A stretch of 64,000 nucleotides of DNA from Tistrella mobilis (lineage in GTDB: Bacteria; Pseudomonadota; Alphaproteobacteria; Tistrellales; Tistrellaceae), in NCBI RefSeq assembly GCF_041468085.1, contig NZ_CP121017.1, positions 3,227,676 through 3,291,675 of the forward strand, read 5' to 3'. The notes below the pieces were generated by a model. The model searched no databases and was not told the origin of the DNA. It saw nothing but the letters and a program-made list of their open reading frames with translations. The translations under genes were made by a program, and so were the position numbers. Shown piece after piece: positions 26,099 to 35,910 of the stretch (the first letter of the stretch is position 1; each line of letters opens with the position of its first letter).

Positions 26099-27673
26099 GT
26101 GACCGAAGAGCCCGGCATCCCCACCCGGCGGATGATCGCCTGCATCGCGACCTCGGCGCTGCTCTGGTCGGCGCAGGGGCTGGGGATGAACCTGATCGCC
26201 GCCAACACCAGCCAGATCTCGGGCGCGCTCGGCGCCACCACCAACGAGACGATGTGGCTGGTGGCGGCCTATATGGCGCCCAATGTCAGCCTGACCATGC
26301 TGTTGACCAAGGTGCGCAACCAGTTCGGCCTCAGGCGCTTCACCGAGATCGGCATCGCCCTGTTCGTCGCGGTGTCGTGCCTGCACCTCTTCGTTCAGGA
26401 CCTGCATGCGGCCCTGGTGGTGCGGTTCCTGGCCGGGGTTGCCGCCTCGCCCATGTCGACGCTGGGCTTCCTCTACATGCTCGAAGCCTTCCCGCAATCG
26501 AAGAAGCTGTCCTGGGGGCTCAGCCTCGCGCTCACCTGCACCACGCTCGGCGCGCCGCTCGCCCGGATCATCTCACCCAGCCTGCTCGATCTCGGCCTCT
26601 GGCACGGGCTGTATCTGATGGAGGCGGGGCTTGCCCTGATCGCCATGGCTGCCGTGCACCGGCTGCCGCTGACGCCGATCCCGCATACCAGGATGCTCCA
26701 CCCGCTGGATGCGATCAGCTATCCGCTGGTCGCCGCCGGCTTCGGCCTGCTGGCGGTGGTGATGGTGCTGGGCCGCTATGACTGGTGGCTGGAAGCCCCC
26801 TGGATCGGGGTCTGTCTCGCCCTCTCGGTGCTGTGCATCGCAGGCGCGGCGGCGATCGAGATCCATCGCGAGACGCCGCTGCTCAACATCCGCTGGCTGA
26901 CCAGCCCCGAGATCCTGCATGTGGCGGCCATCCTACTGGTCTTCCGGCTGGTGCTGTCGGAACAGACCTCGGGCGCCTTCGGCCTGTTCCAGTCGCTGGG
27001 CCTGCTCAACGAGCAGAGCCGGTCCCTGCAGGTCGTCATCCTGCTGGCCTCGATCGCCGGCGGGCTCACCTGCGGCATGTTGCTGAAACCCGGCCGCGAC
27101 GCCGCCTTTCACGCCGTGGCCCTGGTCTGCATCATGACCGGCGCCTTCATGGATGCCCATGCGACCAGCCTGACCCGTCCGGCGCAGATGTATCTGAGCC
27201 AGGCGCTGATCGCCTTCGGCGGCATGCTGTTCCTGCCGCCGGCCATGCTCACCGGGCTGATGCACACCATGAAACAGGGGCCGAGCTTCATCACCAGCTT
27301 CATCGCCGTCTTCCTGTTCACCCAGAGCCTGGGCGGGCTGATGGGCTCGGCCCTGTTCGGCAGCTTCGTCACGCTCCGCGAGAAATTCCATTCGGCCCGG
27401 CTGGTCGAGGACGTGGTGCTGACCGATCCGCTGGTCGCGGCGCGGGTGAAGCAGCTGGGCGGTGCCTATGGTCATGTGCTGACCGATCCCGCCCTGACCA
27501 ATGCCGAAGGCATCGCCCTGCTCTCGAAACAGGCGACGCGGGAGGCGACGGTTCTGGCCTACAACGACGCATTCCTCGCCATTTCGGCCCTGGCAGCCCT
27601 GGCGCTTGCCGGGCTTGTCCTTCACCTGCTCGCCGCCCGGGTCCGACACCCGGCCGCGGCCACCGCCCCGTGA
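26099..27673 (+). CDS. DHA2-type MFS efflux transporter (EmrB-like)
   Basis: A 524-residue membrane protein with about 14 hydrophobic segments. The N-terminal region QISGALGATTNETMWLVAAY resembles the conserved EmrB/QacA helix 1-2 sequence with a Trp. I chose GTG 26099 since GGGGAGG lies 9 bp upstream; an ATG at 26078 lacks a ribosome site and would overlap marR. The large loop near residues 430-480 is polar. With the next gene product it would form a tripartite exporter reaching the outer membrane. Confidence 0.87.
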   Translation: MTEEPGIPTRRMIACIATSALLWSAQGLGMNLIAANTSQISGALGATTNETMWLVAAYMAPNVSLTMLLTKVRNQFGLRRFTEIGIALFVAVSCLHLFVQDLHAALVVRFLAGVAASPMSTLGFLYMLEAFPQSKKLSWGLSLALTCTTLGAPLARIISPSLLDLGLWHGLYLMEAGLALIAMAAVHRLPLTPIPHTRMLHPLDAISYPLVAAGFGLLAVVMVLGRYDWWLEAPWIGVCLALSVLCIAGAAAIEIHRETPLLNIRWLTSPEILHVAAILLVFRLVLSEQTSGAFGLFQSLGLLNEQSRSLQVVILLASIAGGLTCGMLLKPGRDAAFHAVALVCIMTGAFMDAHATSLTRPAQMYLSQALIAFGGMLFLPPAMLTGLMHTMKQGPSFITSFIAVFLFTQSLGGLMGSALFGSFVTLREKFHSARLVEDVVLTDPLVAARVKQLGGAYGHVLTDPALTNAEGIALLSKQATREATVLAYNDAFLAISALAALALAGLVLHLLAARVRHPAAATAP

Positions 27674-27680
27674 TGTTCCG

Positions 27681-28733
27681 ATGACCAGACAGATCTTCCG
27701 GTTCAAGACCCTGATCGTGCTTGCCGCCGGCCTCGCCGGCGCCCTGCTCATTCTTTATGCCTGGCGGCTGCCGCCCTTCGACAGCAGCGTCGAGACCACC
27801 GAGAACGCCTATGTCCGCGGCCGGGTCACCCTGCTCGCCCCCCAGCTTTCAGGCTATGTGACGGGCATCGCGGTGAAGGATTTCGAGACGGTCACGGCCG
27901 GCCAGGTGCTGGTGCGGATCGACGACCGGATCTATGCCCGCAGGCTTGAACAGGCCGAAGCAGACCTTACCGGCCGGCAGGCCGCCCTTGCCAATGCCGA
28001 TCAGGACCGCCACGCCGCCGAGGCGCGCATCGCCTCGGCCAAAGCGGCGGTCGAAAGCGCGCAGGCGGCCCTGACCCGCAGCCGCGCCGATGCGGGCCGG
28101 GTGGATGCGCTGATCACCCGCGGCGCCGCAACCCGCGCGGCGGCCGACGCCGCCCATGCGGCCCGCGATCAGGCGGCGGCGGCACTCGCCCAGGCGGAGG
28201 CCGCGGTCGAGGTGGCGAAGCAGGATCTCCAGAGCGTGATCGTCGGCCGCGGCACGCTGGAAGCGGCGGTGGACGCGGCGCGCGCGGCAGTGCGGCTGGC
28301 GCGGATCGATCTCGACAATACCCGGATCACGGCGCCGGTCGACGGACGGATGGGCGAGATCGGTGTCCGGCTCGGCCAGTATGTCACCGCCGGCACGCAG
28401 CTGGCCGCGATCGTGCCCGCCGATCGCTGGATCATCGCCAATTTCAAGGAAACCCAGCTCCACGGCATGCAGCCCGGCCAGCCGGTGTCGTTCACCGTCG
28501 ATGCCCTGCCCGGCCAGAGCTTCCGGGGGCGGATCGAGCGCTTCTCCCCCGCCACCGGCTCGGAATTCGCCGTGTTGAAGCCCGACAACGCCACCGGCAA
28601 CTTCACCAAGGTGGCACAGCGCCTGCCGGTCCGGATCGCGATCGACCATAACCAGCCGGCGCTGGACGGGCTGGCGCCGGGCATGTCGGTGGTGGTGCGG
28701 GTGGACACCGCCGGGAATGCCGTCCACGGCTGA
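27681..28733 (+). CDS. HlyD/EmrA-type membrane fusion protein
   Basis: A 350-residue periplasmic adaptor with one N-terminal membrane helix (about 8-28). ETTENAYVRGRVTLLAPQLSGYV starts the lipoyl half-motif; a long Ala/Arg-rich coiled coil (about 85-195) and the second lipoyl half (ARIDLDNTRITAPVDGRMG) follow. It begins 7 bp after the MFS stop. Its TGA directly abuts the stop of the convergent YhdP-like gene, sharing a TGATCA junction with no gap. Confidence 0.92.
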   Translation: MTRQIFRFKTLIVLAAGLAGALLILYAWRLPPFDSSVETTENAYVRGRVTLLAPQLSGYVTGIAVKDFETVTAGQVLVRIDDRIYARRLEQAEADLTGRQAALANADQDRHAAEARIASAKAAVESAQAALTRSRADAGRVDALITRGAATRAAADAAHAARDQAAAALAQAEAAVEVAKQDLQSVIVGRGTLEAAVDAARAAVRLARIDLDNTRITAPVDGRMGEIGVRLGQYVTAGTQLAAIVPADRWIIANFKETQLHGMQPGQPVSFTVDALPGQSFRGRIERFSPATGSEFAVLKPDNATGNFTKVAQRLPVRIAIDHNQPALDGLAPGMSVVVRVDTAGNAVHG

Positions 28734-31700
28734 TCAGCGGTCGAAATCGGGTTTCGGGTCGGCGCCCGTCGGCGGATTGCCGGCCCTGCCGGTGACGCCG
28801 TCGGTAATGGCGCTGAACAGGTTGCGCAGAAAGCCGGGCGCCAGGGCGGCCAGCGGGTTGACGCTGACATCCGGGTCGTCGAGCGGCCCGTCCAGCCGGT
28901 AGGTGGCGGCGAAAATGCCGCTGCCCTCTTCTCCCACCAGCAGGTCGCCGATCACCGGGATGCGGCCGATCGCACTGTTCAGGGTATAAAGCGGCACCAG
29001 TGTTCCGGCCAGATCGATGGTGCCGCCGTCGATGTCGATCCGGCCCGAGGCCGTGACCCCCACCTCGCTGCCATGGGCGCGGGCTTCGGACAGGGTGACC
29101 ACCCCGTTCTCGTAGACGAACGCGCCGTCGAGCACGTTGAAGGCGATGCCATCCCGCCCGCCGATCTTGTCGGAGACGCCGGACGGCGAGGCCGTCGCCA
29201 ATGCGCGGGCGATGGCCGGGGCGTTCTGAAGACGATAGTCGCGACCGATGATGTGGCCGCGCACCAGATCATGTGCGACGGTGTCGTCGATCACCCCCTC
29301 GATCACCATCGATCCGCCGGCGATGCGGCCGCGCAGCCCGGCAAAGGCGACGAGATCGTCCATCCGGTCGGTGTCGAGCCGGATGGTCCGCCCCCCGGCC
29401 GGCGCCGCCCCGCCGCCGATCGCGACCGTGACCGTCCCCGGCCCCCGATCGCCGGCAGCCGCTGCGGTTTCGGGTGCGACCGGCAGGGCTGCCTGCAAGC
29501 GGGCCTCGCGCCAGCGGCCGTTTTCGATCGCCACCGATCCGCGGGCGCGATCCAGATGCCGCAGATCGTCGATCCGCACCCGGTCGATCGCAAGTTCCAG
29601 ATCCACACGGGCAGGCGGGGAGGCCGGATCGCGCGGCCTGGTTTCCGCGTCGCCCCCGGTGCCGTCGATCAGCGGTTCGACATCGAGCATCCGGCCACCC
29701 AGGATCACCCGGTCGGATGCCCCGTCGCTGCCGGCGCTGTACTCGACCCGCAGCCGGTTGTCGCCCAGATCCAGCCGCTCGATCTTCGCCTCAAGCAGCC
29801 GCCCCGCCGCAACCCGGAGCGTGCCGAGCGCATAGAGATCACCCGCATCGACCCGCAGATCGCGGATGTCGATCACCTCTCCCCCCGGTCCCGGGCCTCC
29901 CGGCACGGCATGGGGATGGATGGTGGCCGAAAGCCCGCCGGCGGTGCCGGCGCGCTTGCTCCAGCCGATATCGGGAATGGCGAGGCGGGCCCGGGCCAGA
30001 TCGGCATCGACCCGGATCACCGGCTCATCGGGCTTGCCGCGCGGCACTTCAACCGCAAGCTTGAGCCCGACCGGACCGGTAAGATACGGCGCCGGATCGA
30101 AGCCGGCGCGCTTGCGGGCCGCCTCGTCCAGCGTGCCGGCGACATCGACCCGCCGCTCCCAACTGGTGCGGGCGGCGATCGCCTGCCGCCAGTCGATGTC
30201 GAGCGGCGCGCCCCCGACCTCCGCCCGGCCGGTCAGCCGCGCCTGGGCATTGTCGACCGCAACGGCAAAGCCGCCATCGGCCAGATCGAGCCCGAGCACC
30301 GCCTTGCGCAGGGCCAGCGCCTCGATCCGGCCCCGGGCGGTGTAGCGCACATCGGGTTTCTCCTGGCCGAGGGGCAGGCTGAGGGTCAGATCGATCGTGG
30401 TCTGCCCCTCCAGCCCGTCGGGACTGGACAGCGCCGGGTCGACGAATTCGATCGGCGGCATGGCGAGCACGGTGACCGCATCGGCCACCGGACCCGAAAT
30501 CGGGATCGCTGCATCGACGCGGGTGGGCTCGGTCTTGACGCCGAAGCCTTCGATCGCGACCCGGGCGGCACCGAGAGCGAGCCCGGTATCGCCGGCACGG
30601 CCACCGGCCGCCAGATTGAAGCGCAGGCCGCGGAGATCGAAGCTGCCGGTGCCGGCCAGATCGCGGGCCGGCGGCAGCGGCCGTTCGTAATCGACCGAAA
30701 TGCCCCGATAGGAGAAATCGCCCTGGATGGCCGAGGGCGCCAGATGCCCGTCGGGCCCCAGCATGCCCGGGCGAATGTCGACCACCACCGACACGCCGTC
30801 GACCCGGCCGCCGCGCACGCGCGAGATCACCCAGTCGCGCGCCGCCTCCTGCTGGCCGAGCGGCCAGTAGCGGTCGATATCGTCGACCGCAAGATCGCCG
30901 CCGATGACGCCCCCCGAAATGCCGAGGCCCTGAGCCGGGCCATTCAGGCCGGTGACGGTCACGCTGCCGCCAAGGGCCGCGCCGTCGCTGAGGCGGATAT
31001 CGGCACGGGTGACCTCCAGCCGGTTGCCATCCTCGGTGAGATCGGCCGCCAGCACGATCCGCTCTACGGGCAATGGCCGGGCGATGACGCCGGGCCAGTC
31101 GACTTCTCCCGCCCCGGCGGTCGCATGCAGCCGCAGCCGCTCGATCCGCCGCCGGGCCATCTGCATCTCGACCACGCCCTGCAGCGGCAGGGCGAGACCG
31201 TCGAAGGGCGCCGGCAGGCCGAGCACGGCGGCGACCCGGTCGATACGGGTGGGGTGGATGGTCAGGTCCAGATCGGCCGCCCCCTGATCGGGCGTCACCA
31301 GGCCGCCGAGAGAGGCGCCGACCGCCTCGCCCGCGACATTGCCGGCAAGATCGACCGCAACCCGGATCCGCTCCCCCTCGCGGATCAGCCTGAGATCGCG
31401 GCCTGAGACATGGCCCGAAAAGCCGGCGACGCCGTCCTGATAGGTAATGTCCACCGCCGCCACCCGGACCAGCTGCACCCGGGTCATGTCCAGCGCCCAG
31501 GCGCCGGGGTCGGCCATCTGATTGAGCCAGCCGCGCAGCCGGTCGACATCAGACAGGGGTTCGGCCGGCACCGGCGGGGCGGCGGGATCGGCGGCGCGGA
31601 GTTCCGGATCGGGCGCCACCGGCTCGGGCGGCGGCGCATCGGCATCGAACAGGGGCCTCAGCCGCGAGATCGGCAGCCCCTCTTCGGGCGCCCGGGCACG

Positions 31701-32132
31701 TTCGAGCGGTGCCGCATCCAGCAGGGCCAGCGAAACCTCGCCCGACGGCGCCCGCTGGACCGCAAGCTCGACACCGGTCACCTCCAGCACCGTGGGCACG
31801 ATCCGCTGGGCGATCAGATCGCCGACCGAGAGCCCGATGCGCAAGCCGGGCAGGCGTAGCACCGGCTGGTTGAAGCGATCGATGATCCGGACGTCGTCGA
31901 CGGCGAGGGTGAGCGCGACATTGGTGGCGTCGAGGGAGAGCCGGGCATCGCCCGCATCGATGCGGAAGCGGCCGTCAGCCAGTTCCAGCCGGTCGGCGAT
32001 CCAGGGTCCGGCCGGTCCCAGATCGACCGGCCCCGCGGCCAGACGGAAGCCCGCGGCCGCCAGCGCCAGAATGACGACCAGCAGCAGCCCGAGAAAGAGA
32101 CGGACGACCCAGGTCGAGATCCTGACGATCAT
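28734..32132 (-). CDS. YhdP/AsmA-like protein (DUF3971, AsmA_2 C-terminal)
   Basis: An 1132-residue protein anchored by one N-terminal helix (about 8-30), with the rest predicted as periplasmic beta-rich repeats. In E. coli YhdP, TamB and YdbH are large bridge-like proteins that carry phospholipids to the outer membrane; the C-terminal LDDPDVSVNPLAALAPGFLR is the typical AsmA-like ending. Ala/Gly/Asp-rich composition is usual. It stands alone, convergent with the efflux operon and divergent from glnE. Confidence 0.85.
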   Translation of the reverse strand: MIVRISTWVVRLFLGLLLVVILALAAAGFRLAAGPVDLGPAGPWIADRLELADGRFRIDAGDARLSLDATNVALTLAVDDVRIIDRFNQPVLRLPGLRIGLSVGDLIAQRIVPTVLEVTGVELAVQRAPSGEVSLALLDAAPLERARAPEEGLPISRLRPLFDADAPPPEPVAPDPELRAADPAAPPVPAEPLSDVDRLRGWLNQMADPGAWALDMTRVQLVRVAAVDITYQDGVAGFSGHVSGRDLRLIREGERIRVAVDLAGNVAGEAVGASLGGLVTPDQGAADLDLTIHPTRIDRVAAVLGLPAPFDGLALPLQGVVEMQMARRRIERLRLHATAGAGEVDWPGVIARPLPVERIVLAADLTEDGNRLEVTRADIRLSDGAALGGSVTVTGLNGPAQGLGISGGVIGGDLAVDDIDRYWPLGQQEAARDWVISRVRGGRVDGVSVVVDIRPGMLGPDGHLAPSAIQGDFSYRGISVDYERPLPPARDLAGTGSFDLRGLRFNLAAGGRAGDTGLALGAARVAIEGFGVKTEPTRVDAAIPISGPVADAVTVLAMPPIEFVDPALSSPDGLEGQTTIDLTLSLPLGQEKPDVRYTARGRIEALALRKAVLGLDLADGGFAVAVDNAQARLTGRAEVGGAPLDIDWRQAIAARTSWERRVDVAGTLDEAARKRAGFDPAPYLTGPVGLKLAVEVPRGKPDEPVIRVDADLARARLAIPDIGWSKRAGTAGGLSATIHPHAVPGGPGPGGEVIDIRDLRVDAGDLYALGTLRVAAGRLLEAKIERLDLGDNRLRVEYSAGSDGASDRVILGGRMLDVEPLIDGTGGDAETRPRDPASPPARVDLELAIDRVRIDDLRHLDRARGSVAIENGRWREARLQAALPVAPETAAAAGDRGPGTVTVAIGGGAAPAGGRTIRLDTDRMDDLVAFAGLRGRIAGGSMVIEGVIDDTVAHDLVRGHIIGRDYRLQNAPAIARALATASPSGVSDKIGGRDGIAFNVLDGAFVYENGVVTLSEARAHGSEVGVTASGRIDIDGGTIDLAGTLVPLYTLNSAIGRIPVIGDLLVGEEGSGIFAATYRLDGPLDDPDVSVNPLAALAPGFLRNLFSAITDGVTGRAGNPPTGADPKPDFDR

Positions 32133-32410
32133 GCGGGCGCGTCCTTACTGTCCTGATGGGCCGGCGGCAGGCGGCAATGGATGCGATGAGCCGGGCCTTG
32201 CGTCCCGACAGGGGTTATGATCCGGTGTCTAGCAGGTAATGACGATCGCGCGAAGCGCCAAGACGGTGTCCGTCGCATGGTCGCACGGCCTGCTTGCGTG
32301 ATCATTACGTGTCATCGCAGCCCGCCCCTCTGCGCCCCTGTCCCTGCACCTCGCCATCCTTGCCCCCATCCTTGCCCCCCATCCTCGCCCCTCGTATCGG
32401 AAGCCCCCGC

Positions 32411-35400
32411 ATGACCGCCGCTTCGCCCCTGCTCGACGCCGCCCCGGGCCATCGCCTGCCGGTCGTGGCCGACCCCGACCGCGCCGCGATCGCCCGCGAG
32501 CGCATCCTGGAACGGCTGGGCGAGGCGCAAGGCGATGCGGCAGACGACCTGGCCGCTTTTCGGGCGTTTCTGGAAGATCCGACCGGCCGGCGCCTGATCG
32601 ACGGCATGGCCTGCGGCAGCGCCTATCTGACCCAGCTTGCGGTGATCGAGGCACCGGTCCTGGCGCGCACCGTGCGCCTCGGCCCCGTGGCGGCCTTCGA
32701 CGAAATCCGCGCGGGCTTCGACGCGTTGAAACGCCGGGGCGGCACCGAGGCGCAGGTGATGGCGGAACTCCGCCGGCTGAAACGGCGGGCGGCGCTGGTG
32801 ATCGGGTTGGCCGATCTGGCCGGGATCTGGTCGCTGGCCGAGGTGACCGGCGCCGTCTCCGACACCGCCGAGGCGGCGCTTCAGGCGGCTTTCGCCCATC
32901 TGCTGCGCGATGCGGCCAGGCGCGGCGACATCCGGCTGGACAACCCCGAGGATCCGGGGCCGACGAGCGGGCTTTTCGCGCTGGGCATGGGCAAGTTCGG
33001 CGCCTGCGAGCTGAACTATTCCTCGGATATCGACCTGATCGTGCTCTACGAGCCCGAGCGGGTACAGATGGCCGACGACCGCCACCCCCAGCCGGTTTTC
33101 ACCCGCATCGCCCGCGATCTGGTGAAGCTGATGGAGGCGCGCACCGCCGAAGGCTATGTCTTCCGCACCGATCTGCGCCTGCGCCCGGACCCGGCCTCCA
33201 CGCCGCTCGCCCTTTCGGCAGAGGCCGCCGAAGTCTATTACGAAAGCGTCGGTCAGAACTGGGAACGGGCCGCGATGATCAAGGCGCGGGTGGTGGCCGG
33301 CGACGAGACCGCGGGCCAGCTGTTCCTGAAGCGGCTGACACCCTTCGTCTGGCGCAAGAGCCTGGATTTCTACGCCATCGCCGACATCCACTCGATCAAG
33401 CGTCAGATCAATGCCCATCGCTCGGGCGACGGGCTGGACCTGCCCGGCCACAATCTGAAGCTCGGCCGCGGCGGCATCCGCGAGATCGAGTTCTTCTGCC
33501 AGACCCAGCAGCTGATCTTCGGCGGCCGGTCGCCGGCGCTGAGAGCGCGGGCGACCGAGGCGGCGCTGGATGCGCTGGTAGCCGAACAGCGGGTCGAGGC
33601 GCCGGTTGCAGACCGGCTGAAGACCGCCTACCGGCTGCTGCGGACCATCGAGCACCGGCTGCAGATGGTCGACGACGCCCAGACCCATTCCCTGCCCAGA
33701 GACGAGGCCGCCTTTGCCCGCGTCGCGGCGTTTTCGGGCTTCGAGGACCCGGCCGAATTCGGCCGGATGCTGCTCGACACGCTGAAGGGGGTGGAGAAGG
33801 CCTATGCGGAACTGTTCGACGATGCGCCGGGGCTGGGCACCGCCGAGGGCAACCTGGTCTTCACCGGCACCGAGGACGACCCCGACACGATCGAGACCCT
33901 GGAACGGATGGGCTATCGCGAGCCGTCACGCGTGGTGGCCCGCGTGCGCGAATGGCATCGCGGCCGGGTCCGCGCCACCCGCAGCGGCCGCGCCCGTCAG
34001 ATCCTGACCGAGATCATGCCGGAACTGCTCTCGCGCCTGGGCGGCACCGGCGATCCCGATGCCGCCTTCATGCGCTTCGATGCCTTCCTGGGCGAACTGC
34101 CCTCGGGCGTGCAGATCTTCGCGCTGTTCCACAGCAATCCCGAACTGCTGGAACTGGTGGCCGAAGCCATGGGCACGGCGCCCAAACTGTCTGAACAGCT
34201 GGCCCGCCGGCCCTCTCTGCTCGAAGCCGTGCTCGACCCCGACTTCTTCTCGGGGCTGGCGACGCCCGAGGCGCTGGCCGCCGATCTGGATCGGGTGCTG
34301 TCCCGGGCGATCGATTACGAGGACACGCTGGATCTCACCCGCCGCTGGGCGGGGGAGCGGAAATTCCAGGTGGGGGTGCACATCCTGCGCGGGCTGACCG
34401 ATGCCGATGCCGCAGCCCCCGTGCTCACCGCCATCGCCGATGCCGTCATCTGCGCCCTGCTGCCGCGGGTGCTGGACGAATTCGCCCAGGCCCATGGCCG
34501 GATGCCCGGCGGACGGATCGCGATCCTGGCTCAGGGGCGGCTGGGATCGCGCGAGATGTCGATCGACAGCGACCTGGATCTGGTCGTCGTCTACGACGCC
34601 TCGGGCGAGGCCGGATCGGATGGCAGCCGGCCGCTGGGGCCATCGCACTATTATGCCCGCCTTGCCCAGCGTTTCATCTCGGCGATCTCGGCACTGACCG
34701 GAGAAGGCCGGCTTTACGAAATCGACACCCGGCTCAGGCCCTCGGGCTCGTCCGGGCCGGTGGCGAGCCATCTGGATGCCTTCCGCCGCTATCACCGCGA
34801 GGATGCCTGGACCTGGGAACATATGGCGCTGACCCGCGCCCGGGTGGTGGCCGCCAGCGACGACAGCCTGACACGGGATCTGGACCAGGTGGTGCGCGAG
34901 GTGCTGCTCACCCCCCGCGATGCCGACCGGGTGGTGATCGAGGTGGCGGATATGCGCCGCCGGATCGCCCAGGAGCACGGCACCGACGACTGCTGGCAGG
35001 TGAAGCATGTCCGCGGCGGGCTGGTCGATCTGGAATTCCTGGCCCAGCAGCTGCAGCTGATCCACGGGCCCGACATGCCCGATCTGCTGCTGGGCGACAC
35101 GGCCCTGGTGCTCGCCCGGGCGGGGGAGCTGGGGCTGATCGAGGATGGCGCGATGCTCGCCGATGCGGTAAGGCTTCAGCGGCGCATGCTGGGCCTGCTC
35201 CGGCTGACCGTCACCGGCCGTTTCGACGGCCGCACCGCCCCTCCGGGGCTGATCGCGGCCCTCGCCCGCGCCGCGCGCCTCGACGAGGGCGCGGATGCCG
35301 GGGCGATCGGTGATGTGCTCCGCTCTTGCCAGGCGCGTGTGCACGCCCATTTCGACCGCTACGTCACCGATGCCGCCGCCCGGGTGAAGGCCGAAGGTGC

Positions 35401-35449
35401 GGCGGATGCCGGGGCGGACCCCAAGACCGCGATGGAGACGAAACGATGA
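32411..35449 (+). CDS. glnE: Bifunctional glutamine synthetase adenylyltransferase/adenylyl-removing enzyme
   Basis: A 1012-residue enzyme that adds AMP to and removes it from glutamine synthetase according to nitrogen status. Two nucleotidyltransferase domains are visible: GMGKFGACELNYSSDIDL near residue 192 (adenylyl-removing half) and GRLGSREMSIDSDLDL near 708 (adenylylating half), each followed by a PII-uridylyltransferase-like helical region. ATG 32411 is the first Met before conserved sequence. The stop overlaps the bcp start (ATGA). Confidence 0.95.
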   Translation: MTAASPLLDAAPGHRLPVVADPDRAAIARERILERLGEAQGDAADDLAAFRAFLEDPTGRRLIDGMACGSAYLTQLAVIEAPVLARTVRLGPVAAFDEIRAGFDALKRRGGTEAQVMAELRRLKRRAALVIGLADLAGIWSLAEVTGAVSDTAEAALQAAFAHLLRDAARRGDIRLDNPEDPGPTSGLFALGMGKFGACELNYSSDIDLIVLYEPERVQMADDRHPQPVFTRIARDLVKLMEARTAEGYVFRTDLRLRPDPASTPLALSAEAAEVYYESVGQNWERAAMIKARVVAGDETAGQLFLKRLTPFVWRKSLDFYAIADIHSIKRQINAHRSGDGLDLPGHNLKLGRGGIREIEFFCQTQQLIFGGRSPALRARATEAALDALVAEQRVEAPVADRLKTAYRLLRTIEHRLQMVDDAQTHSLPRDEAAFARVAAFSGFEDPAEFGRMLLDTLKGVEKAYAELFDDAPGLGTAEGNLVFTGTEDDPDTIETLERMGYREPSRVVARVREWHRGRVRATRSGRARQILTEIMPELLSRLGGTGDPDAAFMRFDAFLGELPSGVQIFALFHSNPELLELVAEAMGTAPKLSEQLARRPSLLEAVLDPDFFSGLATPEALAADLDRVLSRAIDYEDTLDLTRRWAGERKFQVGVHILRGLTDADAAAPVLTAIADAVICALLPRVLDEFAQAHGRMPGGRIAILAQGRLGSREMSIDSDLDLVVVYDASGEAGSDGSRPLGPSHYYARLAQRFISAISALTGEGRLYEIDTRLRPSGSSGPVASHLDAFRRYHREDAWTWEHMALTRARVVAASDDSLTRDLDQVVREVLLTPRDADRVVIEVADMRRRIAQEHGTDDCWQVKHVRGGLVDLEFLAQQLQLIHGPDMPDLLLGDTALVLARAGELGLIEDGAMLADAVRLQRRMLGLLRLTVTGRFDGRTAPPGLIAALARAARLDEGADAGAIGDVLRSCQARVHAHFDRYVTDAAARVKAEGAADAGADPKTAMETKR

Positions 35450-35907
35450 TCGAGGAAGGCGCCAAGGCCCCGGATTTCACCATGCCCACCGATGGCGGCG
35501 GCGAGGTGTCGCTGGCCGCCCTCGCGGGCAAGACGGTGGTGCTCTATTTCTACCCGCGCGACGACACGCCCGGCTGCACCAAAGAGGCCTGCGCCTTCCG
35601 CGACCTGCATCCGGCGCTGGAAAAGCTGGATGCGGTGGTGATCGGCGTGTCGAAGGACAGCGTCGCCGCCCATGACAGGTTCAAGGCCAAATACGGTCTG
35701 AACTTCCCGCTGGCCGCCGATACCGACGGCGCGGTCTGCGACGCCTATGGCGTCTGGGTCGAGAAGAACATGTATGGCCGCAAATCGATGGGCATCGAGC
35801 GCAGCACCTTCCTGATCGACGGCACCGGCACCGTGCGGAAGATCTGGCGCAAGGTGAAGGTCGACGGCCATGCCGAGGCCGTGAAGGCGGCCATCGACGC
35901 GCTCTGA
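35446..35907 (+). CDS. bcp: Thioredoxin-dependent peroxiredoxin (Bcp/PrxQ)
   Basis: A 153-residue peroxiredoxin that reduces hydroperoxides. The peroxidatic Cys lies in DDTPGCTKEACAF with the resolving Cys five residues later, the atypical 2-Cys BCP arrangement. GKTVVLYFYPRD and ERSTFLIDGTG are also characteristic. It is translationally coupled to glnE by an ATGA overlap, an order seen in other alphaproteobacteria. Confidence 0.95.
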   Translation: MIEEGAKAPDFTMPTDGGGEVSLAALAGKTVVLYFYPRDDTPGCTKEACAFRDLHPALEKLDAVVIGVSKDSVAAHDRFKAKYGLNFPLAADTDGAVCDAYGVWVEKNMYGRKSMGIERSTFLIDGTGTVRKIWRKVKVDGHAEAVKAAIDAL

Positions 35908-35910
35908 CGG

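Noticed and set aside
29073-31406. Long frame antisense to the YhdP-like gene
   Set aside because: Asp/Arg/Gly-rich shadow with no domain; the opposite strand encodes a coherent membrane-anchored protein.
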